Source: Acidobacteriota bacterium
GTDB taxonomy: Bacteria; Acidobacteriota; Vicinamibacteria; Vicinamibacterales; UBA2999
DNA: 22,966 nucleotides
Direction of reading: 5' to 3'
NCBI GenBank assembly: GCA_947465645.1
Contig: CANIBQ010000076.1
Location: forward strand, 1-22,966
In this document: positions 8,173 to 15,955 of the stretch, piece by piece
Position numbering within the stretch: position 1 is the stretch's first letter
Layout: every line of letters begins with the position of its first letter
The notes under the pieces: generated by a model
Told to the model about the DNA's origin: nothing
Seen by the model: only the letters and a program-made list of their open reading frames with translations
The model's database searches: none
Translations under genes and position numbers: made by a program

Positions 8173-10395
8173 TCAGAATCTCAGCAGCCGATTCACTTTG
8201 ACGATGAACGCGCGGTTCATCAGGTCGGGGAATCGCTGGCCGACGGTGTCTCGCTCGTCGTTGTAGACGATGAAGAGCTCGCTGCCGGGACGATATTCCC
8301 ACCGAAGCCGCACGTTCGCTGACAGTGAACGTGAATCCGAGTTGTATTGCAGCAAGGCGCTCGTGAACATGTACGGGGTCGCCGTGAACGTGACGCGCGA
8401 TCCGACGAGCTGGGTCGTGAAGTCTCCCTGGACCAGCGACACCCGGTTCACCGAGTAGGTCGGCTCGAGCGAGAACTTGGCCGTGACGTTGACCTGGCCG
8501 CCGGCGAGGCTGAACGCGGTCCGGTCGCCGTTGTAGAACGAACCCTTCTCGAGCGAGACGATCCCCGCGATACGTTTGCGGTTGGCGCGGTTGTACTGGA
8601 TCAGCGCACTGCCGAAATCGTAGCCGCCGGCCGGCAGCGTGACGCCGCTGCCGATGCGGAACGGCGCGGGCAGGAAGTCATAACTCCTGGTGTAGCCCGC
8701 GACGAAACGGTCGGCGTTCTGGAAGTCGATCGCGAACTCGCCCTGTTGATCACGCGTTTCGAGGCGCCCCGTGCCGTTCTCGACGTAGGCCACCGATCCC
8801 GCGAAGGAGTACTTGCGCACGACCGTGTTCAGGCGCGGGCGTGGTGAGAATCGCGCTTTGCCGAAGCTGCGCCGCATGTCGGCGCGGCGAACGTAGCCGA
8901 TGCCTGGCGCAAAGCCGTCGCCGATGACCAGGCGCTCGGCCTGCACACCGTAGCGGTCGCCGTTGTAATCGAGCTGGCCGCGATAGCTCGAGCGACTGCG
9001 GCTATTGGGGCGCATGGCGCGGGGGTCGTCTTCGGTGCGTGCCCAGTAGCTGTTGATGCTCAGGCTCTGGAAAAACCCAAGCGTGCTGTCCACCCCGTAG
9101 GCGAAGTTGTCCTGCAGGCCCCCGTGCGACGCCTTGCGCCCCGTCACCAGCAGGCCGACGTTGCTGCGGCGGAAGATGTCGCGCTTCACGCGCACTACGG
9201 AGAAGTTGGCCGGCGCCGCGGCAGCGGCGTCTTCCTCCCCCGTCTGCATGTTGATGACGCCGAGCGTGTAGCGGCCCACCCGGCCCGTCAGGCGGCCGCC
9301 GCCGCGTATCGGCACCGGAAGGCCTCGTTCAAGACCGATCCGCCGGCTGTAGAACAGCATCGGCGTGTCGCTGCTGTTGTTGTTCGCTCCGCCGAAGCTG
9401 AACATTCCCTGGTTCTCGAGGAAGAACTCGCGCTTTTCGGGGAAGAACAGGCTGAACCGGGTGAGGTTCACCTGCTGCTGGTCGGCTTCGACCTGCGCGA
9501 AGTCGGTGTTGTAGGTGAGATCGACGGTCAGGTTCTGGGTGACGCCGTACTTGGCGTCCACGCCGACGTTGGCCTTGACCTCGTTGCGCACGGAGCCGCC
9601 GGCGGTCGCCTCCCCAATGGCGTTGGAAATCGCGTACGGCTTGATGTCGAGATTCCGTGACCCGGCCGGGGCGGCGAGCCCGAGCAGGAGGCCGGCGCTG
9701 GATGAATAGTGCACCCCTGGCTGGCCGTACTCCTTCGGCACCTTGTTCAGGAACGACAGCTCGTTCTTGAACCGCGTCGTGCGCACGGCGTTGATGCCCC
9801 AGACCTGCTCCGCGCCGGGCTGGTAGCGGATCGACTTGAAGGGCACCGCCATCTCCACTGTCCACCCGCCATCGAAGCGGCCGGCCGCCACGTTCCACAC
9901 CATGTTGAAGTCGCCGTTGTGGCTGCCGTCGTTGAACGCTTGGCCGTCGCTGCGTCCGCCAAGCGAATTCGACACGAACTGAAACCCGTTGCGGCCGTCG
10001 TTGAAGGTATCCACGTAGAGCACGACCACATCGTCGCCGCCCCAGAGGGCGTTGTGGTCGCGCCGCATCTCCTTGGCGACCAGGCGATCCATCTGGCTGT
10101 GCCAGCAGCGGAACGTGACGTAGAGGTTGTCGTCGTCGAAGGCGACCCACATCTCGGTCTTTTCGGTGGCGGGGGCGCCGTCCTCCGGCTCGATCTGCAC
10201 AAAATCCGACGCCGGCTGCAAGGTCCGATACAACGCTTCGTCGAGCCGGCCGTCGATCTTCATCGGCGACGTGACGCGCATCGACTGCACCGTCCGCCGC
10301 TCACGCCCCTGCGCGTACGCCGATGACCCCTGGACGATCAGAGTGACGGCAAGCAGGGTGACGCCAGGCTTCAGCACGCAGGATAGGAGTGCCAT
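8173..10395 (-). CDS. DUF5916-type outer-membrane protein with CBM9-like N-terminal domain
   Basis: A 740-residue exported protein with a signal peptide (about 1-28, ending SSAYAQG). Residues about 40-240 form a CBM9-like sandwich of the kind seen in DUF5916 proteins: MKIDGRLDEALY, AFDDDNLYVTFRCW, DDVVVLYVDTFNDGRNGFQFVSN, GWTVEMAVPFKSIRY. The rest is DUF5916: NVGVDAKYGVTQNLTVDLTYNTDFAQVEADQQQVNLTRF, then FFPEKREFFLENQGMF, followed by many alternating beta strands. The chain ends in ...VNRLLRF; the terminal Phe is typical of outer-membrane barrels. The role is unknown; carbohydrate or peptide handling at the cell surface is a guess from the CBM9-like part. A TATACT hexamer lies at 10421-10426 on the minus strand. 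The minus-strand start has no strong Shine-Dalgarno sequence. Confidence 0.88.
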   Translation of the reverse strand: MALLSCVLKPGVTLLAVTLIVQGSSAYAQGRERRTVQSMRVTSPMKIDGRLDEALYRTLQPASDFVQIEPEDGAPATEKTEMWVAFDDDNLYVTFRCWHSQMDRLVAKEMRRDHNALWGGDDVVVLYVDTFNDGRNGFQFVSNSLGGRSDGQAFNDGSHNGDFNMVWNVAAGRFDGGWTVEMAVPFKSIRYQPGAEQVWGINAVRTTRFKNELSFLNKVPKEYGQPGVHYSSSAGLLLGLAAPAGSRNLDIKPYAISNAIGEATAGGSVRNEVKANVGVDAKYGVTQNLTVDLTYNTDFAQVEADQQQVNLTRFSLFFPEKREFFLENQGMFSFGGANNNSSDTPMLFYSRRIGLERGLPVPIRGGGRLTGRVGRYTLGVINMQTGEEDAAAAAPANFSVVRVKRDIFRRSNVGLLVTGRKASHGGLQDNFAYGVDSTLGFFQSLSINSYWARTEDDPRAMRPNSRSRSSYRGQLDYNGDRYGVQAERLVIGDGFAPGIGYVRRADMRRSFGKARFSPRPRLNTVVRKYSFAGSVAYVENGTGRLETRDQQGEFAIDFQNADRFVAGYTRSYDFLPAPFRIGSGVTLPAGGYDFGSALIQYNRANRKRIAGIVSLEKGSFYNGDRTAFSLAGGQVNVTAKFSLEPTYSVNRVSLVQGDFTTQLVGSRVTFTATPYMFTSALLQYNSDSRSLSANVRLRWEYRPGSELFIVYNDERDTVGQRFPDLMNRAFIVKVNRLLRF

Positions 10396-10420
10396 GCGTT
10401 CAGTTGAGAAGGAAGTCCTG

Positions 10421-10426
10421 AGTATA
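10421..10426 (-). promoter_or_regulatory. Candidate -10 element (TATACT) for the DUF5916 gene
   Basis: Read on the minus strand, TATACT lies 25 bases before the ATG at 10395. This would leave a short leader. The -35 position is not recognisable. Confidence 0.35.
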
Positions 10427-10473
10427 GCGTGGCGCGCACGGCCGGCCCGCCGGAACGGTTCGCTCGTTTGTGG

Positions 10474-10479
10474 GATAAT
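10474..10479 (+). promoter_or_regulatory. Candidate -10 element (GATAAT) for tRNA-Pro
   Basis: GATAAT ends eight bases before the tRNA 5' end at 10488. Transcription would begin almost at the mature end. There is no clear -35. Confidence 0.35.
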
Positions 10480-10487
10480 CGATCGGA

Positions 10488-10564
10488 CGGGGCGTAGCGC
10501 AGCCTGGTAGCGCGCCTGCTTTGGGAGCAGGATGTCGCTGGTTCGAATCCAGTCGCCCCGACCA
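10488..10564 (+). tRNA. tRNA-Pro (anticodon TGG), CCA encoded
   Basis: A complete cloverleaf of 77 bases. The acceptor stem CGGGGCG pairs with CGCCCCG at 10554-10560, followed by discriminator A and an encoded CCA (10562-10564). The D arm is agcgcagcctggtagcgc. The anticodon stem cctgc/gcagg encloses loop TTTGGGA with anticodon TGG. The T arm contains GGTTCGAATCC. The next gene, bpt, begins 26 bases downstream and may share its transcript. Confidence 0.97.
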
Positions 10565-10590
10565 TTTTCCTCACGCCATTCGGGCTGTCA

Positions 10591-11286
10591 TTGACGCCCA
10601 CGTTCACCTCGCCACCCGGCGCCTGCGAATACCTTCCAGATCGCGTCCAGCAACTGCGATACGAGCTGGCTCCGGGGATTCGCCCCGCCGATTACATGGA
10701 TCGGCTGCGCCGAGGATGGCGGCGTTTCGGCCCGGTGATCTTCCGCCCGGAGTGCCCGTCGTGCCGGATGTGCCAGTCGCTGCGCGTCCCGGTCAATACA
10801 TTCCACCCACGCGAGAGCCAGCGGCGGGCGTGGAACAAGAATCAAGGGTCGGTCACCCTTCGCATCGACAGCCCGTCTGTGTCGCCCGAGAAGCTGGACC
10901 TGTTCGCGAGATTCCAGCAACACGGACATGAGGTGAAGGGCTGGCCTGCGGACGAGGGCGATCAGCTGGGCCTGATGACCGCGAACCCGTTTCCAACCGA
11001 GGAGTGGTGCTATTACGTGGATGACCGGCTGATCGCGGTGGGATACGTGGACGCGCTTCCCGAGGGGCTCTCTGCGATCTACTTCTACCACGACCCTGCG
11101 GAGCGGCACCGGTCTCTCGGCGCGTACAACGTGCTGTCGATACTGGCGTCAGCTCGCGAGCGCGGCCTGCCGCATGTCTATCTTGGATACTACGTGGAAG
11201 GTTGCCGGTCGCTGGATTACAAGGCGCGGTTCCGCCCTAACGAAGTGTTAGGCGGGCACGGCGGCTGGGAGCCATTCATCCAATAG
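10591..11286 (+). CDS. bpt: Leucyl/arginyl-tRNA--protein transferase (Bpt/Ate type)
   Basis: A 231-residue cytosolic enzyme that moves an amino acid (leucine in bacterial Bpt) from aminoacyl-tRNA to proteins with N-terminal Asp or Glu, marking them for Clp-dependent breakdown (N-degron pathway). Seen: CEYLPDR near the N-terminus; the Cys-rich motif FRPECPSCRMCQSLRVPV (Cys55, 58, 61); SQRRAWNKN; and the C-terminal GNAT-like region with GLSAIYFYHDP, RSLGAYNVL, LGYYVEGCRSLDYKARFRPNE. Length fits the family (about 230-250). The likely start is TTG at 10591, as no ATG or GTG in frame lies nearby upstream before the tRNA; there is no clear Shine-Dalgarno sequence. Leu or Arg preference cannot be read from sequence alone. 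Confidence 0.93.
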   Translation: MTPTFTSPPGACEYLPDRVQQLRYELAPGIRPADYMDRLRRGWRRFGPVIFRPECPSCRMCQSLRVPVNTFHPRESQRRAWNKNQGSVTLRIDSPSVSPEKLDLFARFQQHGHEVKGWPADEGDQLGLMTANPFPTEEWCYYVDDRLIAVGYVDALPEGLSAIYFYHDPAERHRSLGAYNVLSILASARERGLPHVYLGYYVEGCRSLDYKARFRPNEVLGGHGGWEPFIQ

Positions 11287-11310
11287 GAAGGCCGTCCCCG
11301 CCGCGTTCTC

Positions 11311-12189
11311 CTATTGTCCGAGGTCTGTCTCGGACGCCTTCTTCGTCGGCACTCTGAACGTCTTCATCTTCCTGATGAACTCCGGGTACATCGTCTCGGC
11401 TCCACCGAGCTTGGCTTCGAAGGGCGTCGTGAACTTGTCGGCAAGCTCGGGATCGTGTCCGGGCAGCGGACTCTGTCCAGGAAGGAAGTTCGGAACCGAT
11501 CCACGCGGGACCGCGGTTTCCGTCGCTTCTTCGCAGGGATAGGGCTGCATGATGGCGGCGGGATCGTTGACCCACATCATCGTGCTGCGAATGTACGGAT
11601 CGGTGAGATAGACCGGGTCGTAGATGATCACGGTGGCCTGCAGGTAGTTGCCGATGCGGCGCCACCGCGTGCGCGAGATTGCCTGGTCGCTGTGCATCAA
11701 GCCGGTGCGCCGGATGTACGCCTCTTTCTTGTGCGTGGTGGTGACGACGAGATCGTTGCCGTCCCATTCACCGGTCGAGAAGCCGCTCCACGTGTGCGGC
11801 GCGTGGGCGGGCGGATTCGGGCGGCCATCCATCCAGATGGTCGTCTCCTGCTCCATCATGTTGACGTGCCCGCGGTAGGCGACGATCTGCTGCGTCGGCT
11901 GATCCACGTCTGCCCAGAGCCGTAGCTGCGACAGCGGACCCTCGAGCGAGTAGTCCCAGGCGTGCGGCCGGCAGACCCATTCCGCGACGTCGAACTCCTC
12001 GGCCGACCAGCTCTGCCCGCGGGCGCGCGAGCCGTCGGTGATTGGCACGCCCGCGGCGTCGCCGGTCAGACCGCTGCCGTCCTGGTTGCGCGCAAGTGCG
12101 CGCCAGTTGCCGCTCAAGTCCACCTGCGCCGCCGCAGGTGGGATCCAGAGTGCACTCATCGCCAACAGAACAACCAGACGTCGGATCAT
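11311..12189 (-). CDS. Secreted protein of the 'WEGDT' family, divergent member
   Basis: A 292-residue protein with a signal peptide (MIRRLVVLLAMSALWIPPAAAQ), then VDLSGNWRA. I know of no named function. It shares a motif order with the gene at 13417: MDGRP (120-124), EWDGNDLVV (141-149), MHSDQAISRTRWRR (165-178), then a DPVYLTDPY segment. In the other protein these are TDGRALP, KWEGDTFVI, PHTDQLRVVERYRR and DPQIFKKPW. The two are therefore probable distant paralogues of a family common in secretion-rich soil bacteria. The ATG at 12189 has AAGGAG six bases upstream on the minus strand and begins a signal peptide, so the longer frame to 12399 is rejected. It runs opposite to the secreted gene cluster that follows. 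Confidence 0.8.
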   Translation of the reverse strand: MIRRLVVLLAMSALWIPPAAAQVDLSGNWRALARNQDGSGLTGDAAGVPITDGSRARGQSWSAEEFDVAEWVCRPHAWDYSLEGPLSQLRLWADVDQPTQQIVAYRGHVNMMEQETTIWMDGRPNPPAHAPHTWSGFSTGEWDGNDLVVTTTHKKEAYIRRTGLMHSDQAISRTRWRRIGNYLQATVIIYDPVYLTDPYIRSTMMWVNDPAAIMQPYPCEEATETAVPRGSVPNFLPGQSPLPGHDPELADKFTTPFEAKLGGAETMYPEFIRKMKTFRVPTKKASETDLGQ

Positions 12190-12249
12190 GGCGGGGCTCC
12201 TTGACTCGCAGAGAGTAGCGTGGGAGACGGTACGGAACAAGAGGTTTCG

Positions 12250-12279
12250 TTGACTTGTCTTCGACAGACGTGTTACAAA
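12250..12279 (+). promoter_or_regulatory. Sigma-70-like promoter for the secreted gene cluster
   Basis: A -35 of TTGACT (12250-12255), an 18-base spacer, and an extended -10 TGT-TACAAA (TG at 12271-12272, hexamer 12274-12279). It is the best promoter in the window. Transcription would begin near 12286, giving a leader of about 75 bases before the start at 12362. Confidence 0.55.
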
Positions 12280-12361
12280 CCGCGCCGACCCTTTCTCAGT
12301 CGGCGACCCGCACGTCCAAGGCATTCCGAACGTAGATTCCTTCTTCCAGGAGGTCATGCTC

Positions 12362-13003
12362 ATGGCGCTGACGTTGGCTTCACCCGCACGCATCTGCATC
12401 GTGATGCTGCTTCTGGCGCTGCCCGTGGCGGGTCAGGAGACGCGGTTCGTCGCCCACCCGTCCATGAGTGTCTTCGTCACCAGTAGGGGACTCGACGGCG
12501 GCAACCTGGGTGGACTTGCCGGAGCCGACTATCACTGCCAGCAACTGGCCGAAGCCGCCGGCAGTCCGAAGACCTTCTACGCCTACCTGAGCAACCGTCC
12601 GTCGAACGGCACGACGACACTCCATGCCAGGGATCGCGTTGGCAAGGGTCCGTTCCATAACGCGAAGGGCGTGATGATCGCGCGCGACGTCGCCGAGCTT
12701 CACTCGACACCCGACGCCATCAACAAGGAAACCGCGTTGACGGAGAAAGGGGAGGCGGTCGCCAGGCACGACATCCTGACCGGGTCTCAGCCGGACGGCA
12801 CCGCCTACCCGGATCGGGTCGACGTCAACGACCATACGTGCAACGGCTACACGAGCAACAGCAGGGGCGCCATTCAGCTCGGTCATTCCGATCGTAGCGG
12901 CGGCTCGTCGTGGATTTCGGCGCACCTCAGCAAGGGATGCAGCCAGGCCGACCTGGCGTCCACGGGGGGGGCGGGGCAGTTCTACTGCTTCGCGATTGAC
13001 TAG
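12362..13003 (+). CDS. Exported C-type-lectin-like protein
   Basis: A 213-residue protein with a signal peptide (about 1-25) and a single lectin-like domain. The opening VFVTSRGLDGGNLGGLAGADYHCQQLAEAAG is the standard start of exported bacterial proteins with a C-type-lectin-like (DUF1554-like) fold. Four Cys (59, 160, 193, 209) could form the two usual disulfides. Also seen are TCNGYTSNS and a closing GAGQFYCF. The ligand is unknown; bacterial members need not bind sugar. The ATG at 12362 is chosen because AGGAGG (12348-12353) lies eight bases upstream; the ATG at 12356 would be too close. It is the first gene of a same-strand run whose next member begins 13 bases after its stop. Confidence 0.78.
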   Translation: MALTLASPARICIVMLLLALPVAGQETRFVAHPSMSVFVTSRGLDGGNLGGLAGADYHCQQLAEAAGSPKTFYAYLSNRPSNGTTTLHARDRVGKGPFHNAKGVMIARDVAELHSTPDAINKETALTEKGEAVARHDILTGSQPDGTAYPDRVDVNDHTCNGYTSNSRGAIQLGHSDRSGGSSWISAHLSKGCSQADLASTGGAGQFYCFAID

Positions 13004-13016
13004 AAGGGGGCCAGAG

Positions 13017-13400
13017 GTGCGTATCTACACGGCATTGACCTTTGCGTGGGTCGTCGCTTTCGGCGGCGTCCTCGCCGCGCATCACAGCCAGACCGGCTTC
13101 GATCCCAACGGCACGCCCCTGGAGTTGAAGGGCGTCGTCGCCGAGTACCGGTGGCGCAATCCGCACGCCTTGTTATTCTGGGACGTCAAGAACAAGGACG
13201 GTAAAGTCGAGCGGTGGGTCGCCGAGTTTGCCTCGGTGACGACAGCGATCTCGCGAGGAATGAACAAGAACACGTTCAAGGTTGGTGAGGAGATCACGGC
13301 CACCTGCATCCGCGCGCGCGCGGGCGGGCCGGTGTGCGCGATGCTGAAGAAGGTGCTCAGGGCGGACGGCACTCCCGTCGAGACCGCGGCTCCGGACTGA
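13017..13400 (+). CDS. Exported DUF6152 protein
   Basis: About 127 residues: a signal peptide ending LAAHHSQTGFD, then one small beta-rich domain. Signs of DUF6152 are the AHHS-type mature start, LKGVVAEYRWRNPHALLFWDVK (usual 'l.G.V....w.NPH......v'), and a late GEEITATCIRARAGGPVCAML. The function is unknown; the family is common next to other secreted proteins like its neighbours here. The GTG at 13017 follows AAGGGGG by six bases and begins the signal peptide, so the longer frame from 12996, which overlaps the previous gene, is not used. The next gene starts 16 bases after its stop, suggesting one operon. Confidence 0.85.
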   Translation: MRIYTALTFAWVVAFGGVLAAHHSQTGFDPNGTPLELKGVVAEYRWRNPHALLFWDVKNKDGKVERWVAEFASVTTAISRGMNKNTFKVGEEITATCIRARAGGPVCAMLKKVLRADGTPVETAAPD

Positions 13401-13416
13401 TAGAAAGGGCCTTCAT

Positions 13417-14247
13417 ATGCGGAACGTCGTCATCTCGCTTCCCGCGCTGCTGCTCGCGCTGTTGTTCTCGCCCATCCTGCTGGCGCAATCGAGCAGCGCG
13501 CCGCCATGGTTGACCTGCCCGCGTTGCCAGAGCCCGGAGGAACGCGCGGCGGCGCGGCGGGCGGTCGACAAGAAGCCGTTCAACCCGCGTGACATCTCGG
13601 GCATCTGGGGCGACATGGGCACCGAGCTCAACATCATCCCTCCGCCGTTCACGGCAAAGGGAAAGGAGATGTACGACGCCACCCGCGCGGAGGAAAACGC
13701 CGACGGTGTGGCCATCTCCAATTCGAAGGATCCGCTGTTGATCTGCGACCCACTCGGGTATCCGCGATGGTTTGCGTACAACTACGGCTTCCAGTTTGTC
13801 GTGCTGCCCGACCGCGTGCTGCAGTTCTTCGAGCTGGGCCACACCTGGCGCGACATCTGGACCGACGGCCGCGCGCTTCCCGACGACCCGCCGCAGCCTC
13901 GGTGGCTGGGATACGCCGTGGGCAAGTGGGAGGGCGATACGTTCGTCATCGAATCCACCGGCTACGACGATCGCGCCTGGCTCCAGGAAGATCGCCGCGA
14001 TCGGCGATGGGGATTCCCGCACACGGATCAATTGCGCGTCGTCGAGCGCTACAGACGCACCAGCTTCGGCACGCTCGACGCCGAGTTGACCATCATCGAT
14101 CCCCAGATTTTCAAGAAGCCATGGACGACCAAAGCGGTCATCCGCTTGAGCCCGGGCACCGAACTGTGGGAATACATGTGCGTGCCGTCCGAGTCCGAGG
14201 CTTTCAACGCCGACAAGATCAGGCCGCAGACCGCGGTCAACAAGTAG
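13417..14247 (+). CDS. Secreted protein of the 'WEGDT' family
   Basis: A 276-residue protein with a signal peptide (about 1-24). I recognise the family pattern but know of no proven function. Order: a CPRC pair (Cys34, Cys37), DISGIWGD, PPPFTAKGKEMYDA, CDPLGYPRW (Cys110), TDGRALPDDP, VGKWEGDTFVIESTGYDD (169-186), PHTDQLRVVERYRR, DPQIFKKPWT, and a closing WEYMC. It is probably a beta-rich periplasmic or surface protein. AGAAAGGG lies just upstream of the ATG. It stands between the DUF6152 and lipocalin-like genes with short gaps. The minus-strand gene at 11311-12189 looks like a distant relative. Confidence 0.82.
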   Translation: MRNVVISLPALLLALLFSPILLAQSSSAPPWLTCPRCQSPEERAAARRAVDKKPFNPRDISGIWGDMGTELNIIPPPFTAKGKEMYDATRAEENADGVAISNSKDPLLICDPLGYPRWFAYNYGFQFVVLPDRVLQFFELGHTWRDIWTDGRALPDDPPQPRWLGYAVGKWEGDTFVIESTGYDDRAWLQEDRRDRRWGFPHTDQLRVVERYRRTSFGTLDAELTIIDPQIFKKPWTTKAVIRLSPGTELWEYMCVPSESEAFNADKIRPQTAVNK

Positions 14248-14255
14248 GAGCCATC

Positions 14256-14843
14256 ATGCGTCACTGTTCACGGACGACCGCGTTGACCCTGGCGCTCCTC
14301 GGCGTGGCGTTCAGCGCCGGCTCACCGGCGCTGGCGCAGCAGCGGGGCACGGGCCCTGGCACGGGCGGCGGCGGGATAAGCGTCATCGCCACCAGACCCC
14401 AGATGCCGCATTACGACGAGCCCGGCGACATCGCCAACCTGCCGATGCTCGGGCGCTGGAAGATCAACGTCGCCAAGTCGACCAACAATGGCAGCCGCAC
14501 CAACTCCGACACGTTCACCTGGATCTTCAGCGTCGAGGGCAACAAGGTCCGCCACGACATCTACGACTCGTATCCGGCGGACAAGCCAAGCCGGTCGTAC
14601 GCCGTGGTGCTCAACGGCAGCGAGTCTCCCGACCCGCACGCCGCCGGCATTGGCGAAACGATCTCCTGGTGGCCGATCAACCCTTCGCTGTTCTACCGCG
14701 AGGTGAAGCAGGACGGCAAGGTGACCCAGCACACCATGTACGGCGTGTCGGCTGACGGCAAAGTGTTGACGTCGCAGTCGTGGTCGCCGACCAACCCCAA
14801 TCCCCGGGGCATGAGCAATCTCATGTACTTCGAGCGTCAGTGA
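14256..14843 (+). CDS. Secreted lipocalin-like protein
   Basis: A 195-residue protein with a signal peptide (about 1-29, ending SPALAQ), a Gly-rich stretch, and then a beta-rich domain. MLGRWKINVAKSTNNG resembles the 'G.WklNvakS' start of small lipocalin-like proteins common in Acidobacteriota. Later parts also fit: KQDGKVTQHTMYGVSADGKVLT and the closing MSNLMYFERQ. The ligand is unknown. The start ATG lies eight bases after the previous stop, with TAGGAG overlapping that stop, so translation is probably coupled. The Shine-Dalgarno sequence and signal peptide settle the start; the much longer open frame from 13767 is a shadow of the previous gene. Confidence 0.8.
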   Translation: MRHCSRTTALTLALLGVAFSAGSPALAQQRGTGPGTGGGGISVIATRPQMPHYDEPGDIANLPMLGRWKINVAKSTNNGSRTNSDTFTWIFSVEGNKVRHDIYDSYPADKPSRSYAVVLNGSESPDPHAAGIGETISWWPINPSLFYREVKQDGKVTQHTMYGVSADGKVLTSQSWSPTNPNPRGMSNLMYFERQ

Positions 14844-14927
14844 TCAGATAGCACCACCCCGGACGCACTGGCCGGCGAAGTCCTGATAGGATTGCGCGCT
14901 GATGTTTCCCAGTTCCGGAGGTGCGAC

Positions 14928-15248
14928 GTGCCGAAGTATCTGATCGAAGTGACCTACATGGCCGAGGGGTGTAAGGGGCTGCTGAAAGACGGCGGCACCA
15001 AGCGCAAGCAGGTCGCCGAGCAGGCGCTCATCAGCGCCGGCGCGACGATGGAGCAGTTCTACTTCGCGTTTGGCGATGCAGACGCCTACGTCATGGTGGA
15101 TGCTCCCGATCACGCGAGCATCCTGGCCGCCTCCCTCACGATCAACTCGAGCGGCTCGGTTCGCTTGAAGACCATCGCCCTCATCACGCCGGAAGAAGTG
15201 GATCAGGCGGTGAAGAAGGGCGTGACCTACCGGGCGCCCGGCAGCTAG
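14928..15248 (+). CDS. GYD-domain protein
   Basis: A 106-residue cytosolic protein. The order VPKYLIEVTYMAEGCKGLLK, RKQVAEQALISAGATMEQFYFAFGDADAYVMVDAPDHASILAASLTINSSGSVRLKTIALITPEE follows the GYD family, a small ferredoxin-like alpha/beta fold that probably forms oligomers. Here the family's GYD-like turn reads GDADAYV. The biochemical role is unknown; such genes often lie near oxidoreductases. The GTG at 14928 follows GGAGG by six bases. It has no signal peptide, unlike all its neighbours. A TAGGAT hexamer at 14887-14892 may mark a separate promoter after the 84-base gap. Confidence 0.85.
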   Translation: MPKYLIEVTYMAEGCKGLLKDGGTKRKQVAEQALISAGATMEQFYFAFGDADAYVMVDAPDHASILAASLTINSSGSVRLKTIALITPEEVDQAVKKGVTYRAPGS

Positions 15249-15265
15249 AAAAGAGGAGGTGAGCG

Positions 15266-15760
15266 ATGACGCTTTCACGCACGATGCTCTGGGCGTCCCT
15301 GGCCGTGGGCTGTCTGGCGCTCCAGGCGCCATCGCCGGCCGTCGGCCAGGACGCTCCCGGATTCGTCCGCACGCAACCTGAAAACATGAAGTGGGTGAAC
15401 GTCGAGGGCGGCCTCGGCGCGCAGCAGGCGATCCTCGAAGGCGATCCGACGAAGCCTGGCCTCTACGTCATCAGGATGAAGTTTCCTCCCGGCGTCATGA
15501 GCCGGCCGCACACGCATTCCCAGGATCGTCATGCCGTCGTGCTCACAGGCACCTGGTGGACAGGGACCGGTCCCGACTTCACGCCCGAGACCACCGTGCC
15601 CGTGAAGGCCGGCGGCTACATGAAGCATCCGAAAGAGGGCGTGCACTACGACGGCGCCAAGGATGAAGAAGTGATCCTGCAGATCATCGGCATGGGCCCG
15701 GTGACCAGTCCACGCATCCGCCCCGCGGACGGCGGCTACGGACCGTCAATCACGCGGTAG
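15266..15760 (+). CDS. Exported cupin-domain protein
   Basis: A 164-residue protein with a signal peptide (about 1-28, ending AVGQ) and a single cupin barrel. Metal-binding candidates are PHTHSQDRHAVVLTG (His82, His84, His89) in cupin motif 1 and His121 or His127 in the second half (GGYMKHPKEGVHYDG). The fold would hold one divalent metal in the periplasm; the reaction is unknown. GAGGAGG lies just before the ATG. It begins 17 bases after the GYD gene, so they are probably cotranscribed. It is the last gene of the plus-strand run, facing the large minus-strand membrane protein. Confidence 0.87.
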   Translation: MTLSRTMLWASLAVGCLALQAPSPAVGQDAPGFVRTQPENMKWVNVEGGLGAQQAILEGDPTKPGLYVIRMKFPPGVMSRPHTHSQDRHAVVLTGTWWTGTGPDFTPETTVPVKAGGYMKHPKEGVHYDGAKDEEVILQIIGMGPVTSPRIRPADGGYGPSITR

Positions 15761-15930
15761 CGGTCGGACCCGTGCGATCGCTGCACCTCTGTCAGTGCGA
15801 TGTCGGCGTCGACTGTCGGTGCGATCCGCGACGGGGGCGCGGCTCCAGCGGTCTGCCCCTCGTCTCTCGCTGGGCGTGCCGAGCCGGCGAGCGGAGGCGA
15901 ATAGCCGGCGTCGCAGGACGCGAACCGCGC

Positions 15931-15955
15931 GGTCCGGCTGAAGCCGGACACTACG
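15931..15955. repeat. Hairpin repeat supplying the stop codon of the large membrane protein
   Basis: gtccggct/agccggac arms around a two-base centre, followed by actacg. On the minus strand it reads cgtagtgtccggcttcagcc; the TAG at 15953-15951 ends the membrane-protein frame. Translated backwards it gives VVSGFSRT, a peptide I recall as recurrent in such genomes, unchecked. The 15761-15930 stretch before it is G+C-rich with further short inverted pieces and no gene. Confidence 0.6.

Noticed and set aside
10371..10607. A minus-strand frame giving MVGATGFEPATSCSQSRRATRLRYAP
   Set aside because: It is the antisense of the tRNA-Pro gene; this peptide is a well-known false protein produced by tRNA antisense frames.
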